DNA of 64,000 nt from Xenorhabdus griffiniae (GCF_001028135.1 NZ_LDNM01000017.1:1-64000), one strand, 5' to 3'; positions 46,078 to 57,060 are shown, counted from the first letter of the stretch. Numbers and translations: made by a program. Notes: generated by a model from the letters alone, not told the origin.

Positions 46078-46575
46078 TTAAGTTACGTTCTGTTGTAGAT
46101 ATTTTGACATAACACATTGTTCCAAATGGTTACAAAGCCTGATAACCAGCGCTTTCAAGCCATTTTCATCATTCTCGTCAAACCGATCAAAAACCGTGCT
46201 ATCAATATCCAAAACGCCAATAATTTGTCCATTGATTTCTAAAGGAAGTACAATTTCAGCATTACTGGTGGCATCGCAGGCTATATGACCGGGGAAAGCA
46301 TGTACATCAGAAATACGCTGTATACGCTTATTTGCAACAGCCGTTCCGCATACACCTTTTCCTACAGGAATACGAACGCAAGCGATCTTACCCTGAAATG
46401 GCCCTAAAACCAGAGTATCATCATCAACTAAATAAAAACCAACCCAATTAACATTATCCAAACGTTCGTATAACAATGCGCTTGTGTTAGCAAGAGAAGC
46501 AATAAGATCGTACTCCCCTGATAGCAGTGCCATCAGACTATCTGCTAGCTCTTGATAAAATTCATTCTTATTCAT
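46078..46575 (-). CDS. msrC: Free methionine-(R)-sulfoxide reductase
   Basis: MsrC (165 residues, the same as E. coli YebR) reduces free methionine-R-sulfoxide using a GAF-fold domain. The three cysteines of the active centre are present (KIACVRI, GKGVCGTAVA, HIACDATSN), with the DIDS motif near the end. It is monocistronic on the minus strand next to proQ, as in E. coli. Confidence 0.95.
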   Translation of the reverse strand: MNKNEFYQELADSLMALLSGEYDLIASLANTSALLYERLDNVNWVGFYLVDDDTLVLGPFQGKIACVRIPVGKGVCGTAVANKRIQRISDVHAFPGHIACDATSNAEIVLPLEINGQIIGVLDIDSTVFDRFDENDENGLKALVIRLCNHLEQCVMSKYLQQNVT

Positions 46576-46822
46576 AAACTCCTACGCAATAGACAATTTT
46601 TAACAAAATAGAAATAATGATTTCACATAAAATTTTTACCATATTTAACAGACTATTTCTAAGCATAATCTGCCACTATGATTTAAATTTTCGTTCAGAA
46701 TACTACCTCTCTTCCTGAATTTAAATTTTCTTTAATTATTTTTACCCATATTCACTTATAAAATCTAGGGAGATATCACAGCTTATTTAAAAACCAGCGT
46801 GTTTTGTTATGTAAGCACAAGC

Positions 46823-46925
46823 AAAAAAAAGGCCGAGTTCACTCCTCAACTCGACCCAGGGAAAAATAGCTCTATCAAAGAGCCTTGCGCTAAAAGTTGC
46901 CATTGAGACGTAGAACAACTTACGA
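46823..46925 (-). ncRNA. sdsR: SdsR (RyeB) small RNA
   Basis: The minus strand carries the conserved SdsR core: AATGGCAACTTTTAGCGCA, then GGCTCT-loop-AGAGC, then TTCCCTGG, and a terminator (GGTCGAGTT paired with AACTCGGCC followed by eight T). The lengths from conserved core to both ends fit the about 104-nt SdsR of E. coli and Salmonella. The first about 22 nt are not conserved. A CTACGCT element at 46931-46937 resembles a sigma-S -10 box at the right distance. The position next to yebY is the same as in E. coli. SdsR is RpoS-dependent and pairs with mRNAs such as ompD and mutS through Hfq. Confidence 0.88.
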
Positions 46926-46969
46926 TTTAAAGCGTAGTTTACATACAATGATTTACCAAATTTCAACCA

Positions 46970-47320
46970 TTATCGGTTGGATGGAGGGTCACATAAAGCC
47001 AATGCCGCTTTCTGGAATGGCACAACACTCATTTTTTGATTGGGATGTTCGGGGTCATTTAATAGGATTGTCTCTAATGATGATGCAATCACTTTATTGG
47101 CTTGCATAAGTTGTGTTGCTCGATCATTCAACGGATACTGCATCAATGTGCCGGGATTTATCACAAACAACGCGCCATCTCCTCGACAATCAAGCATAAC
47201 CTCTTCGCGAGTAAATGCCCACTGTTTGCCAAACTGTAGCTTGCTAATGGTTTTTATTGGTGCAGCCACTCCCTGAAAAGAGAGAAGCAAAAGAGGCAAA
47301 GCCCAAAATAGTCGTTTCAT
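46970..47320 (-). CDS. yebY: YebY-family periplasmic protein (DUF2511)
   Basis: YebY (116 residues) has a signal peptide ([17 protein letters not shown]) and the family core [20 protein letters not shown] and QYPLND, with conserved Cys. Its function is unproven; it neighbours copper-handling genes in E. coli as here. The start is the ATG at 47318-47320 with GGGGA upstream; the open frame extends 26 codons further back. It follows yebZ by 85 bases. Confidence 0.92.
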   Translation of the reverse strand: MKRLFWALPLLLLSFQGVAAPIKTISKLQFGKQWAFTREEVMLDCRGDGALFVINPGTLMQYPLNDRATQLMQANKVIASSLETILLNDPEHPNQKMSVVPFQKAALALCDPPSNR

Positions 47321-47405
47321 TATCTTTCCCCTGATAGATACATGCCGTGATTTTATCGCTAATTTTCCTGTTGATATAGCCAGATTTACACCAATCATTT
47401 AAAAA

Positions 47406-48329
47406 TCACGCAGGCGGTTGCGTTGCAAAAATCGCTACGCATAACAATGCGGTTGTACCCAGAATAATTTCCAGCCAACTATTGATTATCAATTGCTGAT
47501 AGCTCCTTTTCTGCTTTAACTTGGGAACTAAAATATAGCGGTTAATCAAAGCCAAAAGTACCATTCCAATAACCAGCACTATTTTTAACCATAACATGGA
47601 TTGGTATTCAGACAGAACTCGACTGAAGACAGGCCAGTCTGGAATGAGGATCACACTACTCACAATTCCTGTCACAATCACCAGAAACACGGCAACATGC
47701 CCATAAAGAGAGAATTTCCTCATGGCTGTTACGCTCTCTGCATACAGGATAGTCACATTGGGAGATAAGCTTGTTTCTGCTGGCTGCCGTAATCGCAAGC
47801 ATTGCAGACACACTAAGAATGGCCACAATCCACCAAACCAGTAACCTGCACTGAGTAAATGGATAACCTGATTGGCTTGAAATAATAGCCCTATGCTTCC
47901 TTCATACATCGCTGCATGCCCAATGAAAGCATGGCTGGAGAGTAAAATAATCGAGCAACCTAACAACAGGAAATTTCTGACTTTAATATCGGAAAGGAAC
48001 AATCCACCAGCAGCAAGTACAGCTATCAATAACTGCCATCGCCATACTTGCCCAAAAGAGGTTCTCAAGACAGCCAGCCAGATATCCGAAGCATAAACAT
48101 CGTGCCAGCCATCCCCCATTAATCCAGCCTGTACAATAAACCAGATGATTGAGGTTAGCAAAACCAGCACGGTGCTGATTAAAACTCCAACGTTTAACCA
48201 TTCTCTCATTAGGATCGAGAAATGCCCAGAAACAAGCATTACGGTGAATAAGCTAAGGCCGAACATCAACATGACGACCACAAAATGAGAGAAACGGCAG
48301 AATATGTATAGCACCTCTAGAGAGATCAT
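47406..48329 (-). CDS. yebZ: CopD-family copper resistance membrane protein YebZ
   Basis: A 307-residue inner-membrane protein with about eight hydrophobic helices and conserved His residues (FCRFSHFVVV, LLSSHAFIGHAAM, FQANQVIHLLSAGYWFGGL), as in the CopD family thought to move copper across the membrane with CopC. Its start overlaps the copC stop by one base, so the two are translationally coupled. Confidence 0.92.
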   Translation of the reverse strand: MISLEVLYIFCRFSHFVVVMLMFGLSLFTVMLVSGHFSILMREWLNVGVLISTVLVLLTSIIWFIVQAGLMGDGWHDVYASDIWLAVLRTSFGQVWRWQLLIAVLAAGGLFLSDIKVRNFLLLGCSIILLSSHAFIGHAAMYEGSIGLLFQANQVIHLLSAGYWFGGLWPFLVCLQCLRLRQPAETSLSPNVTILYAESVTAMRKFSLYGHVAVFLVIVTGIVSSVILIPDWPVFSRVLSEYQSMLWLKIVLVIGMVLLALINRYILVPKLKQKRSYQQLIINSWLEIILGTTALLCVAIFATQPPA

Positions 48330-48715
48330 TATCTTACGGTAAAGCTATAAACGCCTTTTGTTTTATGACCATCGACAGAGAGTACACTCCAGTCAACACT
48401 GTATTTTCCCGCCGTAAGTTTGCTTTCAACCGGCAGGATTAACTTGGTTTTGGTTTCAGGATCGAGTTCCAGCTTACCTGTTTTAACTACGTTTTTTTCT
48501 GGGCCAATCAATTTTACCTTACTGAATCCAAGTTCAATACGTTCTGAGAAGTTCAAGGTGATAATTTGTGGGATAGCTTCAACCGTTGTATTTTCTGCGG
48601 GAGTCTGATCTTTCAAATGTGCATGGGCCAAAGCCTGCTGACAAGACATACCGACAAACAGAACCACAAGAGTCGATAATTTGGTCCAGAATGAACGGAT
48701 GTTAAGAATAAACAT
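48329..48715 (-). CDS. yobA: Periplasmic copper-binding protein CopC (YobA)
   Basis: YobA (128 residues) is a CopC-type cupredoxin-like copper carrier. A signal peptide ends at AHA, leaving a mature N-terminus beginning with His, the Cu(II) ligand (AHAHLKDQTPA). A second His ligand is in SVDGHKTKG. The family end GVYSFTVR is present. It heads the yobA-yebZ-yebY group. The 236-base gap to ftnA upstream shows no convincing gene. Confidence 0.94.
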   Translation of the reverse strand: MFILNIRSFWTKLSTLVVLFVGMSCQQALAHAHLKDQTPAENTTVEAIPQIITLNFSERIELGFSKVKLIGPEKNVVKTGKLELDPETKTKLILPVESKLTAGKYSVDWSVLSVDGHKTKGVYSFTVR

Positions 48716-48951
48716 ATAGATAACCCTTTAATATGTTGATGAATTTTTTATGCCTGAAAGGAGATTCTATATCAAAAAATCTGTTTAATCTGCGGTAAAT
48801 GACGGGGAATGTCCTGACCTGTGAGACACTACGCAAAAATGGGAATAAAGGAGGGTGGGCCGTAACCCCGGTTTCACAATGCATGAAAAAATACGTAAAG
48901 AAACGGGAGTTACGGTGGAAAAACAGATCAAGTTGAAAGACGAAAGCGATA

Positions 48952-49458
48952 TCAGGCGTGTGCCGGTGCCATAGACAATCCCTTAAGATCTTTATCTAGT
49001 AAGAACAAGGCATTTCCCGTTTCACCCACCATATCCAGTTTGTCCAGAATAGATTTGAACAGTTTTTCTTCTTCGTGCTGTTCAGCCACATACCACTGCA
49101 AGAAATTAAAAGTGGAATAGTCTTGTGTCGTCATCGCTACATGGGCAAGTTTATTGATCTCTTCTGTGATCAATTTTTCATGCTCATAAGTCTGATTGAA
49201 TACATCGGAGATAGATTTAAATTCAACAGGCGGGGCCTGAATAGCGCCTAAAACAGGCATTGAACCCGTATCACCCAAATAATCAAACAAGCGTTGCATA
49301 TGTTGCATTTCTTCCTGTGAATGCGTCTTTAAAAACGCTGCTGCGCCTTCATATCCCTTATCGCTGCACCATGCACTCATTTGCAGGTATAAATTCGCAG
49401 AATAAAATTCCAGATTTAATTGCTCATTTAATTTTTTGATCATTTCTTTTTTTAACAT
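48952..49458 (-). CDS. ftnA: Bacterial non-haem ferritin FtnA
   Basis: FtnA (168 residues) is the 24-subunit iron storage protein. It begins [17 protein letters not shown]. The ferroxidase centre residues are visible in [25 protein letters not shown] and [13 protein letters not shown]. It is transcribed alone with AGGAGG ahead of its start. FtnA is usually induced by Fur-iron. Confidence 0.97.
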   Translation of the reverse strand: MLKKEMIKKLNEQLNLEFYSANLYLQMSAWCSDKGYEGAAAFLKTHSQEEMQHMQRLFDYLGDTGSMPVLGAIQAPPVEFKSISDVFNQTYEHEKLITEEINKLAHVAMTTQDYSTFNFLQWYVAEQHEEEKLFKSILDKLDMVGETGNALFLLDKDLKGLSMAPAHA

Positions 49459-49689
49459 CGGACAACCCTCCTAATAATTCATTAAACCTGGCGTATTATG
49501 CCAATTAAAATCACATAATACAAAAACAAAATAAAAATACATAATAATATGATAAATAAAGATTTATTTATAAAAACCAACAAGAATAAATCTCATTAAA
49601 TATGAGAAAATAAGAATCAATTTTATTTAATTAAATTTTTATTCAGAAAAACATTTTTAATAAAAATGAGAATTGATATTATTTATATT

Positions 49690-49795
49690 TATACCAATCC
49701 AACGTCAAGATGTGTGTTATATTTCCCCGCACAGCGGGAAAATATAAGATCCCGCGTCGTCTTGCGGATTGCAACTTGACGTTTATCGCGTATAT
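49690..49795 (+). repeat. Dispersed palindromic repeat, copy 3
   Basis: Same family as at 11337-11443. Here the arms are AACGTCAAG and CTTGACGTT, meaning both arms carry the matching change relative to copy 1. The central hairpin has one mismatch. It lies in the 442-base gap between ftnA and holE; the rest of the gap is AT-rich and carries the ftnA and holE promoter regions. Confidence 0.9.
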
Positions 49796-49900
49796 CAGGT
49801 GAATTTTTGCCCTTTTTTAAACAACTTGCTAAACGAAAAAGAGTCTATTAATTTTCTGTTATGTTAGATAAATTAAAAATGCGTTTTCAGAGAGGCCAAA

Positions 49901-50131
49901 ATGGAACATAACTTAGCCAAATTATCTAAAGATGAGATGAATGAGGTCAATGTTGATTTAGCCGCATCCGGTGTTGCTTTTAAAGAACGTTATAACATGC
50001 CTGTCATTCCTGACACTGTTGAACAATCACAACCAGCACATCTGCGGAAATATTTCCAACAACGCTTACAGCACTACCGCCAGCAATCAAGATTACTGTC
50101 GCGCCTGCCTTATGAGCCTAAAAGCCGTTAA
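49901..50131 (+). CDS. holE: DNA polymerase III subunit theta
   Basis: HolE (76 residues, the same as E. coli) is the small theta subunit that stabilises the epsilon proofreading subunit in the polymerase III core. The central block [20 protein letters not shown] and the end SRLPYEPK are essentially those of E. coli HolE. It is a single gene close to copC and ftnA, a neighbourhood shared with E. coli. Confidence 0.95.
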   Translation: MEHNLAKLSKDEMNEVNVDLAASGVAFKERYNMPVIPDTVEQSQPAHLRKYFQQRLQHYRQQSRLLSRLPYEPKSR

Positions 50132-50147
50132 CGGAATGATAAGAAAG

Positions 50148-50177
50148 GATAACCACCACTTTGCGGGTGGTTATCTT
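50148..50177. terminator. Bidirectional terminator between holE and pip
   Basis: GATAACCACC (50148-50157) pairs exactly with GGTGGTTATC (50166-50175) around an eight-base loop. It sits between the convergent stops of holE and pip and can serve both, although T runs on each side are short. Confidence 0.7.
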
Positions 50178-50194
50178 AACTATTTTCGGTAAAT

Positions 50195-51157
<963 letters not shown>

Positions 51158-51228
51158 TCACTGTTCAAACAAAACGGGATACTTTCTCAGTATCCCGTAC
51201 ATATTTAAAGAAAAGATAGCGCGACAAA

Positions 51229-51594
51229 TTATTTACTATAATTGATAGTCTCTTTTTGACAATCAATGATGACATTGTAACTTTTATCTTTTTTCGTGCC
51301 CCGGACGACCAGAGGAACCTGCAATGCGTCCTTATCACCAGTAATATCATTGATATTTACCCACGCAATCAGTTTTGCAGTGCCTAATTGCTTTCTGTCT
51401 TCATCCCAGTGATTAATACGATTTTGTAAAAAATCTTGTTTAACCTGTGCCGCCACTTGATCTTTGGTTAAATTTTTACAAGAAATAAACTTCGCCACAC
51501 GCTCATTATCAGCAGCGATTGCAGTAAATGAAACAGAAAACAGGACACCGACACTCAATAAACCAATACGACGAATGAATTGACTTGACTTCAT
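51229..51594 (-). CDS. yebF: YebF/Cmi-family exported protein
   Basis: A 121-residue protein with an N-terminal signal peptide (IGLLSVGVLFSVSFTAIAA) and two cysteines (FISCKNLT and IIDCQKE) that would form the disulfide seen in YebF and the related colicin M immunity protein Cmi. E. coli YebF is one of the few proteins released to the medium, via outer-membrane porins. AGGAGG stands four bases before the ATG at 51594; an open frame extends six codons further. Confidence 0.85.
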   Translation of the reverse strand: MKSSQFIRRIGLLSVGVLFSVSFTAIAADNERVAKFISCKNLTKDQVAAQVKQDFLQNRINHWDEDRKQLGTAKLIAWVNINDITGDKDALQVPLVVRGTKKDKSYNVIIDCQKETINYSK

Positions 51595-51695
51595 GTTACC
51601 TCCTATTACCATCCAAATAGTATGGATTAAAAGTTGCGGTAAATTAACATGTAATAGAAAGTAATTATGTGATTTTTGTTAAAAATGCGTTGCGA

Positions 51696-51878
51696 TTAGT
51701 TTTCACCGTCTTCAAATAAAACATGGATCTGCTCATGGTGCTGGTGCTTTTCGCGCAATTTCCGAGCAATAATAGCAATGGCTTCTCCGCTGCTCATTCC
51801 TTCGGAAATAAGCTGATGGATCCTTTCTACGGCAGCTTGCTGCTCTTCATGGGATAATGCTGGCATACCTGAAAACAT
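51696..51878 (-). CDS. yoaH: UPF0181 family protein YoaH
   Basis: YoaH (60 residues) is a small conserved protein of unknown function. The block [16 protein letters not shown] and the opening [20 protein letters not shown] match the family. The ATG at 51876-51878 with GAGG upstream is preferred to a TTG six codons earlier. It is divergent from pabB, as in E. coli. Confidence 0.93.
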   Translation of the reverse strand: MFSGMPALSHEEQQAAVERIHQLISEGMSSGEAIAIIARKLREKHQHHEQIHVLFEDGEN

Positions 51879-52027
51879 CGTTATAACCTCAAACAAAACA
51901 TAACAGTTAATGGCAAGCGGCGATTATAGCCTGTTTTACCTCAAGTCAGGAGCAAGATTGTATGATAATCTCCGCAGATTAATATGTTATTCCTTGTGGA
52001 TTGCTAAACACCAATATTGATTCCGTC

Positions 52028-53398
52028 ATGAAAATTGCATTACAAAAACGACAATTGCCGTATTCTCCTGATCTCGCCATTCACTATTTTGCGCCCCTTT
52101 CTGCATTACCCTGGGCCATGCTGTTACATTCTGGCGCTGCCGAACATCCGCATAATCGATTTGATATTATCGTCGCCGAACCAGTGACAACGCTTGTCAC
52201 TCAAAGAGCCTCTACCGAAATTAATCGTCATGGTCAGGTTTCTCTTTCCAAAGAAGATCCCTTCCAGCTATTGAAAGACCATCTTCACGCCTGTGGTATT
52301 GATACTCAATTTGATCCAGACCTCCCTTTTCAAGGAGGCGCATTAGGGATATGGGGATACGATCTCGGACGACGTATCGAAACGCTACCTGAATTAGCTG
52401 CCAATGAACTGAGCTTTCCTGATATGGCTGTGGGTATCTACGATTGGGGCTTAGTTATTGATCATCAGCTACAGAAAGCGACGTTACTAAGCTACCACAA
52501 TATTGACCAACGGCTGACATGGTTAGAGTCTCTGCGAGAAAACAGGAAAGACGTTTTTTCCCTGACAAGTCCGTGGCAATCCAATATGACAGAGCAGCAA
52601 TACCACGAAAAAATTGCTCATATCCATCGCTACCTACGAGAAGGGGATTGCTATCAAGTCAATTTATCACAACGGTTCCAGGCTGATTACAAGGGAGATG
52701 AATGGCAGGCATTTAGCCAGCTCAATGAAAGTAATCAAGCGCCTTTTTCTGCCTTTATTCGCTTGCCTGAGCACTGCATCATCAGCGTTTCACCTGAACG
52801 TTTTATTCTTTTGAAAGACCATCGCATTCAGACACGCCCAATAAAGGGAACGCTGCCCCGATTGCAAGATCCCGCAGAGGATCAAAGACAAGCAGAGAAA
52901 TTAGCAAACTCACGCAAAGATCGTGCGGAAAACCTGATGATTGTTGACTTGTTGAGAAATGATATTGGGCGGGTTGCTATTCCAGGCTCGGTCAAAGTCC
53001 CTGAATTATTTGTTGTTGAACCTTTTCCGGCCGTACACCATCTGGTCAGTACTATCACTGCAACCTTGCCCGATACATATCATGCCACAGATTTACTGCG
53101 TGCCTGTTTTCCCGGTGGATCAATTACGGGTGCCCCTAAAATTCGGGCCATGGAAATCATTGAAGAGTTGGAACCACATCGCAGACACGGATATTGTGGC
53201 GCTGTTGGCTATATTAGTTTCTGTGGCACAATGGACAGCAATATTACTATTCGTACCTTATTGACAGAAAAAGGAAAAATTTACTGTTGGGCCGGTGGTG
53301 GTATCGTTGCAGATAGCATTGCTGAAAAAGAGTATCAGGAAACATTTGATAAACTCGGACGGATCTTACCTCAATTAGGGAAACTCTCTCTATCATGA
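52028..53398 (+). CDS. pabB: Aminodeoxychorismate synthase component I
   Basis: PabB (456 residues) converts chorismate and PabA-derived ammonia to aminodeoxychorismate, the precursor of 4-aminobenzoate for folate. The chorismate-binding core is clear: QTRPIKGTLPR (with the nucleophilic Lys), KDRAENLMIVDLLRNDIGRV and PGGSITGAPKIRAMEII. The start is the ATG at 52028, which aligns with the MK of E. coli PabB; a TTG at 52001 is possible. The stop overlaps nudL by four bases. Confidence 0.95.
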   Translation: MKIALQKRQLPYSPDLAIHYFAPLSALPWAMLLHSGAAEHPHNRFDIIVAEPVTTLVTQRASTEINRHGQVSLSKEDPFQLLKDHLHACGIDTQFDPDLPFQGGALGIWGYDLGRRIETLPELAANELSFPDMAVGIYDWGLVIDHQLQKATLLSYHNIDQRLTWLESLRENRKDVFSLTSPWQSNMTEQQYHEKIAHIHRYLREGDCYQVNLSQRFQADYKGDEWQAFSQLNESNQAPFSAFIRLPEHCIISVSPERFILLKDHRIQTRPIKGTLPRLQDPAEDQRQAEKLANSRKDRAENLMIVDLLRNDIGRVAIPGSVKVPELFVVEPFPAVHHLVSTITATLPDTYHATDLLRACFPGGSITGAPKIRAMEIIEELEPHRRHGYCGAVGYISFCGTMDSNITIRTLLTEKGKIYCWAGGGIVADSIAEKEYQETFDKLGRILPQLGKLSLS

Positions 53399-53964
53399 CA
53401 TCGCTCTCTGACTTCATTCATCGGTTTCAATTGCAGCTTCCTGCACGACCAACACATTCAGCCAGCAACTCGCGCAATGCGGCAGTATTATTACCGATTA
53501 TATGTAAGCCAGAACCCACGCTGTTATTCACTCAACGCTCTGCAAGCCTCCGCTCCCATGCCGGGCAAATTGCTTTTCCCGGCGGAGCGGCAGATCCTGA
53601 AGACACATCCCTGATTGCCACCGCCCTGCGTGAGGCAGAAGAAGAAGTCAGCCTACCGCAAGATAAGGTGCAAATACTGGGGCAATTAGCCCCCCTGGAT
53701 AGCATTGGCGGTTATCGTGTCACTCCGGTAATTGGGCTTATTTCCGAACCTATCTCTTTTCGAACCAACCCAGCAGAAGTAGCAAGCATTTTTGAAATCC
53801 CACTGTTTGATGCTCTTTCTCTTCCCCATTACCGGTATCTGGATATAAAACGCCGTAATCAACAACGCCGAGTCTATTTTTATTGGCACCAAGAGCATAT
53901 GATTTGGGGATTAACCGCAGCCATTCTTTATCACTTAGCACAGCAAGTGCAAAAAACGTTCTGA
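53395..53964 (+). CDS. nudL: Nudix CoA pyrophosphatase NudL
   Basis: NudL (189 residues, YeaB in E. coli) hydrolyses CoA and its derivatives. The CoA-specific Nudix pair is visible: the UPF0035 motif LLFTQRSASLRSHAGQIAFP leading directly into the Nudix box GGAADPED...REAEEEV. It overlaps pabB and precedes sdaA, as in E. coli. Confidence 0.95.
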   Translation: MTSLSDFIHRFQLQLPARPTHSASNSRNAAVLLPIICKPEPTLLFTQRSASLRSHAGQIAFPGGAADPEDTSLIATALREAEEEVSLPQDKVQILGQLAPLDSIGGYRVTPVIGLISEPISFRTNPAEVASIFEIPLFDALSLPHYRYLDIKRRNQQRRVYFYWHQEHMIWGLTAAILYHLAQQVQKTF

Positions 53965-54132
53965 ATTGGGCGCAAAACACCACAAAACTGTGCATTACTT
54001 ATCCATAATCATATCAATTGCTATTATAATTAAAAAAAAACTGTAAACTCCTTTATCAACACTATCAAATAACAGTAAAGTAGCGCGCTTTATAAAATAA
54101 CTATATCTCTTTCTTCTTTAAAGGAGTCTGGC

Positions 54133-55497
54133 GTGATTAGCGTTTTCGACATGTTTAAGGTGGGTATTGGCCCATCCAGCTCTCATACTGTTGGTCCTAT
54201 GAAAGCAGGCAAACAATTTGTCGATGATCTTGTAAACCAAGGGGTAATGTCCTCTATCACGCGTGTAGCTGTTGATGTATACGGCTCACTTTCATTAACC
54301 GGGAAAGGTCACCATACGGATATCGCTATCATCATGGGCCTGGCAGGTAATATGCCCGCAACTGTTGATATTGATTCAATTCCAGGTTTTATTCGTGATG
54401 TTGAGCAAACTGAACGTTTGCCACTGGCAAATGGTTTACACGAAGTCGATTTTCCTCGCAATGGCGGTATGAACTTCCGTAGCGATAACTTATCACTGCA
54501 CGAAAACGGCATGCAAATTCATGCGTTCGCTGGTGATGAAAAAGTTTACAGCAAAACCTACTACTCTATCGGTGGTGGTTTTATTGTTGATGAAGAACAT
54601 TTTGGCAAGCCATCCCAAGATTCCAAACCTGTTTCTTATCCTTATAGCTCTGCGGCAGAACTGCTGATGAACTGTAATAAAACCGGCTTGTCTGTTTCTG
54701 GCTTGATGATGAAAAATGAATTGGATTTACACAGCAAAGAAGAAATTGCTGAGTATTTCGCCGATATCTGGGCAACGATGCAAGCTTGTATTGAGCGTGG
54801 CCTGAATACAGAAGGCATTTTACCAGGTCCCTTGCGGGTTCCTCGCCGTGCCGCCGCATTGCAGCGTATGCTGACATCATCAAACAAATTGTCGAATGAC
54901 CCAATGAATGTTGTTGATTTAATCAATATGTTTGCATTGGCCGTCAATGAAGAAAATGCGGCGGGTGGCCGGGTTGTGACAGCGCCAACTAATGGCGCGT
55001 GTGGTATTGTCCCGGCTGTTTTGGCCTATTACAACCATTGCATTGAACCTGTAACGGCGGAACTGTACACCCGCTATTTTCTGGCTGCCGGTGCAATCGG
55101 TATCTTATATAAGATGAATGCCTCTATTTCTGGTGCCGAAGTTGGCTGCCAGGGTGAAGTTGGGGTTGCTTGTTCTATGGCCGCAGCCGGCATTGCAGAA
55201 TTACTGGGTGCAAGCCCTGAGCAGGTTTGTATCGCAGCAGAAATTGGCATGGAACATAACCTCGGCCTGACCTGTGACCCTGTCGCGGGCCAGGTGCAAG
55301 TGCCTTGTATTGAACGTAATGCGATTGCTTCCGTTAAAGCGATCAATGCTGCCCGTATGGCACTTCGCCGTACCAGTGAACCACGTGTTTCTCTCGATAA
55401 AGTGATTGAGACCATGTATGAAACCGGCAAAGATATGAACGCAAAATACCGTGAAACTTCACGCGGTGGTTTGGCAATAAAAGTTCAATGTGACTAG
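54133..55497 (+). CDS. sdaA: L-serine deaminase (L-serine ammonia-lyase)
   Basis: SdaA (454 residues, the same as E. coli) is an iron-sulfur L-serine dehydratase making pyruvate and ammonia. The start is a GTG with AAAGGAG ahead. Family motifs include GPSSSHTVGPMKAG and the [4Fe-4S] cysteine region (NGACGIVPA, GCQGEVGVACSMAAAG, GLTCDPVAGQVQVPCIERNA). A strong terminator follows. Confidence 0.97.
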   Translation: MISVFDMFKVGIGPSSSHTVGPMKAGKQFVDDLVNQGVMSSITRVAVDVYGSLSLTGKGHHTDIAIIMGLAGNMPATVDIDSIPGFIRDVEQTERLPLANGLHEVDFPRNGGMNFRSDNLSLHENGMQIHAFAGDEKVYSKTYYSIGGGFIVDEEHFGKPSQDSKPVSYPYSSAAELLMNCNKTGLSVSGLMMKNELDLHSKEEIAEYFADIWATMQACIERGLNTEGILPGPLRVPRRAAALQRMLTSSNKLSNDPMNVVDLINMFALAVNEENAAGGRVVTAPTNGACGIVPAVLAYYNHCIEPVTAELYTRYFLAAGAIGILYKMNASISGAEVGCQGEVGVACSMAAAGIAELLGASPEQVCIAAEIGMEHNLGLTCDPVAGQVQVPCIERNAIASVKAINAARMALRRTSEPRVSLDKVIETMYETGKDMNAKYRETSRGGLAIKVQCD

Positions 55498-55576
55498 TCG
55501 TAAGATATCGTTCATTTATTTTACAATAAGCGATATTTATGCCTGTTTTTCCTACCATTGAATGGTAACTGAAAAA

Positions 55577-55608
55577 ATATCCCTGCCATTTGGCAGGGAT
55601 ATTTTTTT
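55577..55608 (+). terminator. Terminator after sdaA
   Basis: A perfect 12-base stem (ATATCCCTGCCA / TGGCAGGGATAT) with a two-base loop region runs into seven T residues. The remainder of the 510-base gap up to manX (55609-56007) is AT-rich and shows no gene; it should hold the man promoter, but no CRP or Mlc site was clear to me. Confidence 0.9.
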
Positions 55609-56007
55609 GGCTGAAACGAATTACTAAAGTATATTTTTTTCTATTTTCGCCAAAAACATCACAATTTTTTTATAATAAATTTAAGAAAATGTTACCGGGA
55701 ACGGATTTAAACACTAAATTATAATGAATGACCGGAGTTTAACGACAAACAAAGATAATTTCTTAGAATAAAATATTGTTTTAGCCTGTCAAAATAGTCT
55801 ATCTTAATTTTTCTGACTGATAGCAATTTTCTTGAAGCCTGCAAATGATATTCTAACTATATATTTACTTATGTAACAAAATATAAAACCATGACAGTTT
55901 TATGTTCACGACTATCCTATTGATTGATAGGAAGTTAAATACATTAGAAATATTGAGTATGAGCGTGCAGTAGTCTGAGTTCAATTGTTATAGAAAGGGG
56001 AAAACAA

Positions 56008-56976
56008 GTGAGTATAGCCATTATGATTGGCACACACGGAGCCGCGGCGGAACAACTGCTTCGTACCACAGAGATGTTGATTGGGGAACAGGAAAATGTT
56101 TCTTATATCGACTTTGTGCCCGGTGAAAATGCTGATACGTTATTCGAGAAATACAACCAAAAACTGGCATCGCTTGATACAGAACAAGGCGTACTGTTTT
56201 TCGTCGATACCTGGGGTGGCAGTCCATTCAATGCTGCAAACCGTATTGTGATTGATAAAGACAACTATGAAATCGTTACTGGTGTCAATGTTCCGATGTT
56301 GGTTGAAGCTTTCATGTGTCGTGACGATGATCCAACGATGGAAGAGCTGGTTGCTGTTGCATTGGAAACCGGCAAAGAAGGGATCCGAGCCTTTAAAGCA
56401 AAACAAGATGAAGAGCCTGCCAAACCTGAACCCGTAAAACCCGCTGCACCGGTTTCAGCCATTTCAGCTTCATCACCCCCTGCCGGCGGCCATATGAAGA
56501 TTGCCCTTGCACGTATTGATGATCGCCTTATCCACGGCCAGGTTGCTACCCGTTGGACGAAGGAAACTAACGTCAAGCGTATCATTGTCGTCAGTGATGA
56601 AGTTGCCCAGGATACTGTTCGTTCTACCTTGTTGAAACAAGTTGCACCTCCCGGCGTCAGCGCACATGTCATAGACGTTGCTAAGTGTGTTCGGGTTTAC
56701 AACAACCCCAAATATGCTAACGAACGCGTCATGTTGCTCTTCACCAATCCAACAGATGTTCTGCGTATTGTCGAAGGTGGCGTCGCTATCGAATCCATAA
56801 ACATCGGGGGCATGGCTTTCCGCCAAGGAAAAACCCAAATCAACAACGCGATTTCCGTTGATAAAACTGACATTGAATCTTTTGAAAAACTGAACTCTCG
56901 GGGCATAGAACTTGAAGCGCGTAAAGTTGCCAGCGATACCCGTTTGAACATGATGGATCTACTGAAAAAAGTTTAA
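56008..56976 (+). CDS. manX: PTS mannose transporter subunit EIIAB
   Basis: ManX (322 residues) carries the IIA and IIB phosphotransfer domains of the mannose PTS. IIA has the phospho-histidine in GTHGAAAEQ (about residue 10). After a Pro/Ala-rich linker (about 135-160), IIB has its phospho-histidine in RIDDRLIHGQVATRW. The start is GTG with AAGGGGA upstream. It leads the manXYZ operon that takes up mannose, glucose, glucosamine and related sugars. Confidence 0.97.
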   Translation: MSIAIMIGTHGAAAEQLLRTTEMLIGEQENVSYIDFVPGENADTLFEKYNQKLASLDTEQGVLFFVDTWGGSPFNAANRIVIDKDNYEIVTGVNVPMLVEAFMCRDDDPTMEELVAVALETGKEGIRAFKAKQDEEPAKPEPVKPAAPVSAISASSPPAGGHMKIALARIDDRLIHGQVATRWTKETNVKRIIVVSDEVAQDTVRSTLLKQVAPPGVSAHVIDVAKCVRVYNNPKYANERVMLLFTNPTDVLRIVEGGVAIESINIGGMAFRQGKTQINNAISVDKTDIESFEKLNSRGIELEARKVASDTRLNMMDLLKKV

Positions 56977-57060
56977 CAATAAAAAACAGATGTCATTTTA
57001 CTCACCATTACTTAATAACAAAATTCTTACCAAATTACATTTGGTTACAGGAGAAAAACA

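Noticed and set aside
48879-48974. A 31-codon plus-strand open frame between copC and ftnA running into the ftnA 3' end
   Set aside because: Highly charged, no convincing ribosome site, and it overlaps ftnA on the opposite strand; nothing supports expression.
55609-56007. Possible small RNA or gene in the 400-base AT-rich stretch before manX
   Set aside because: No open frame of useful length with a ribosome site, and no terminator-like hairpin inside the stretch.
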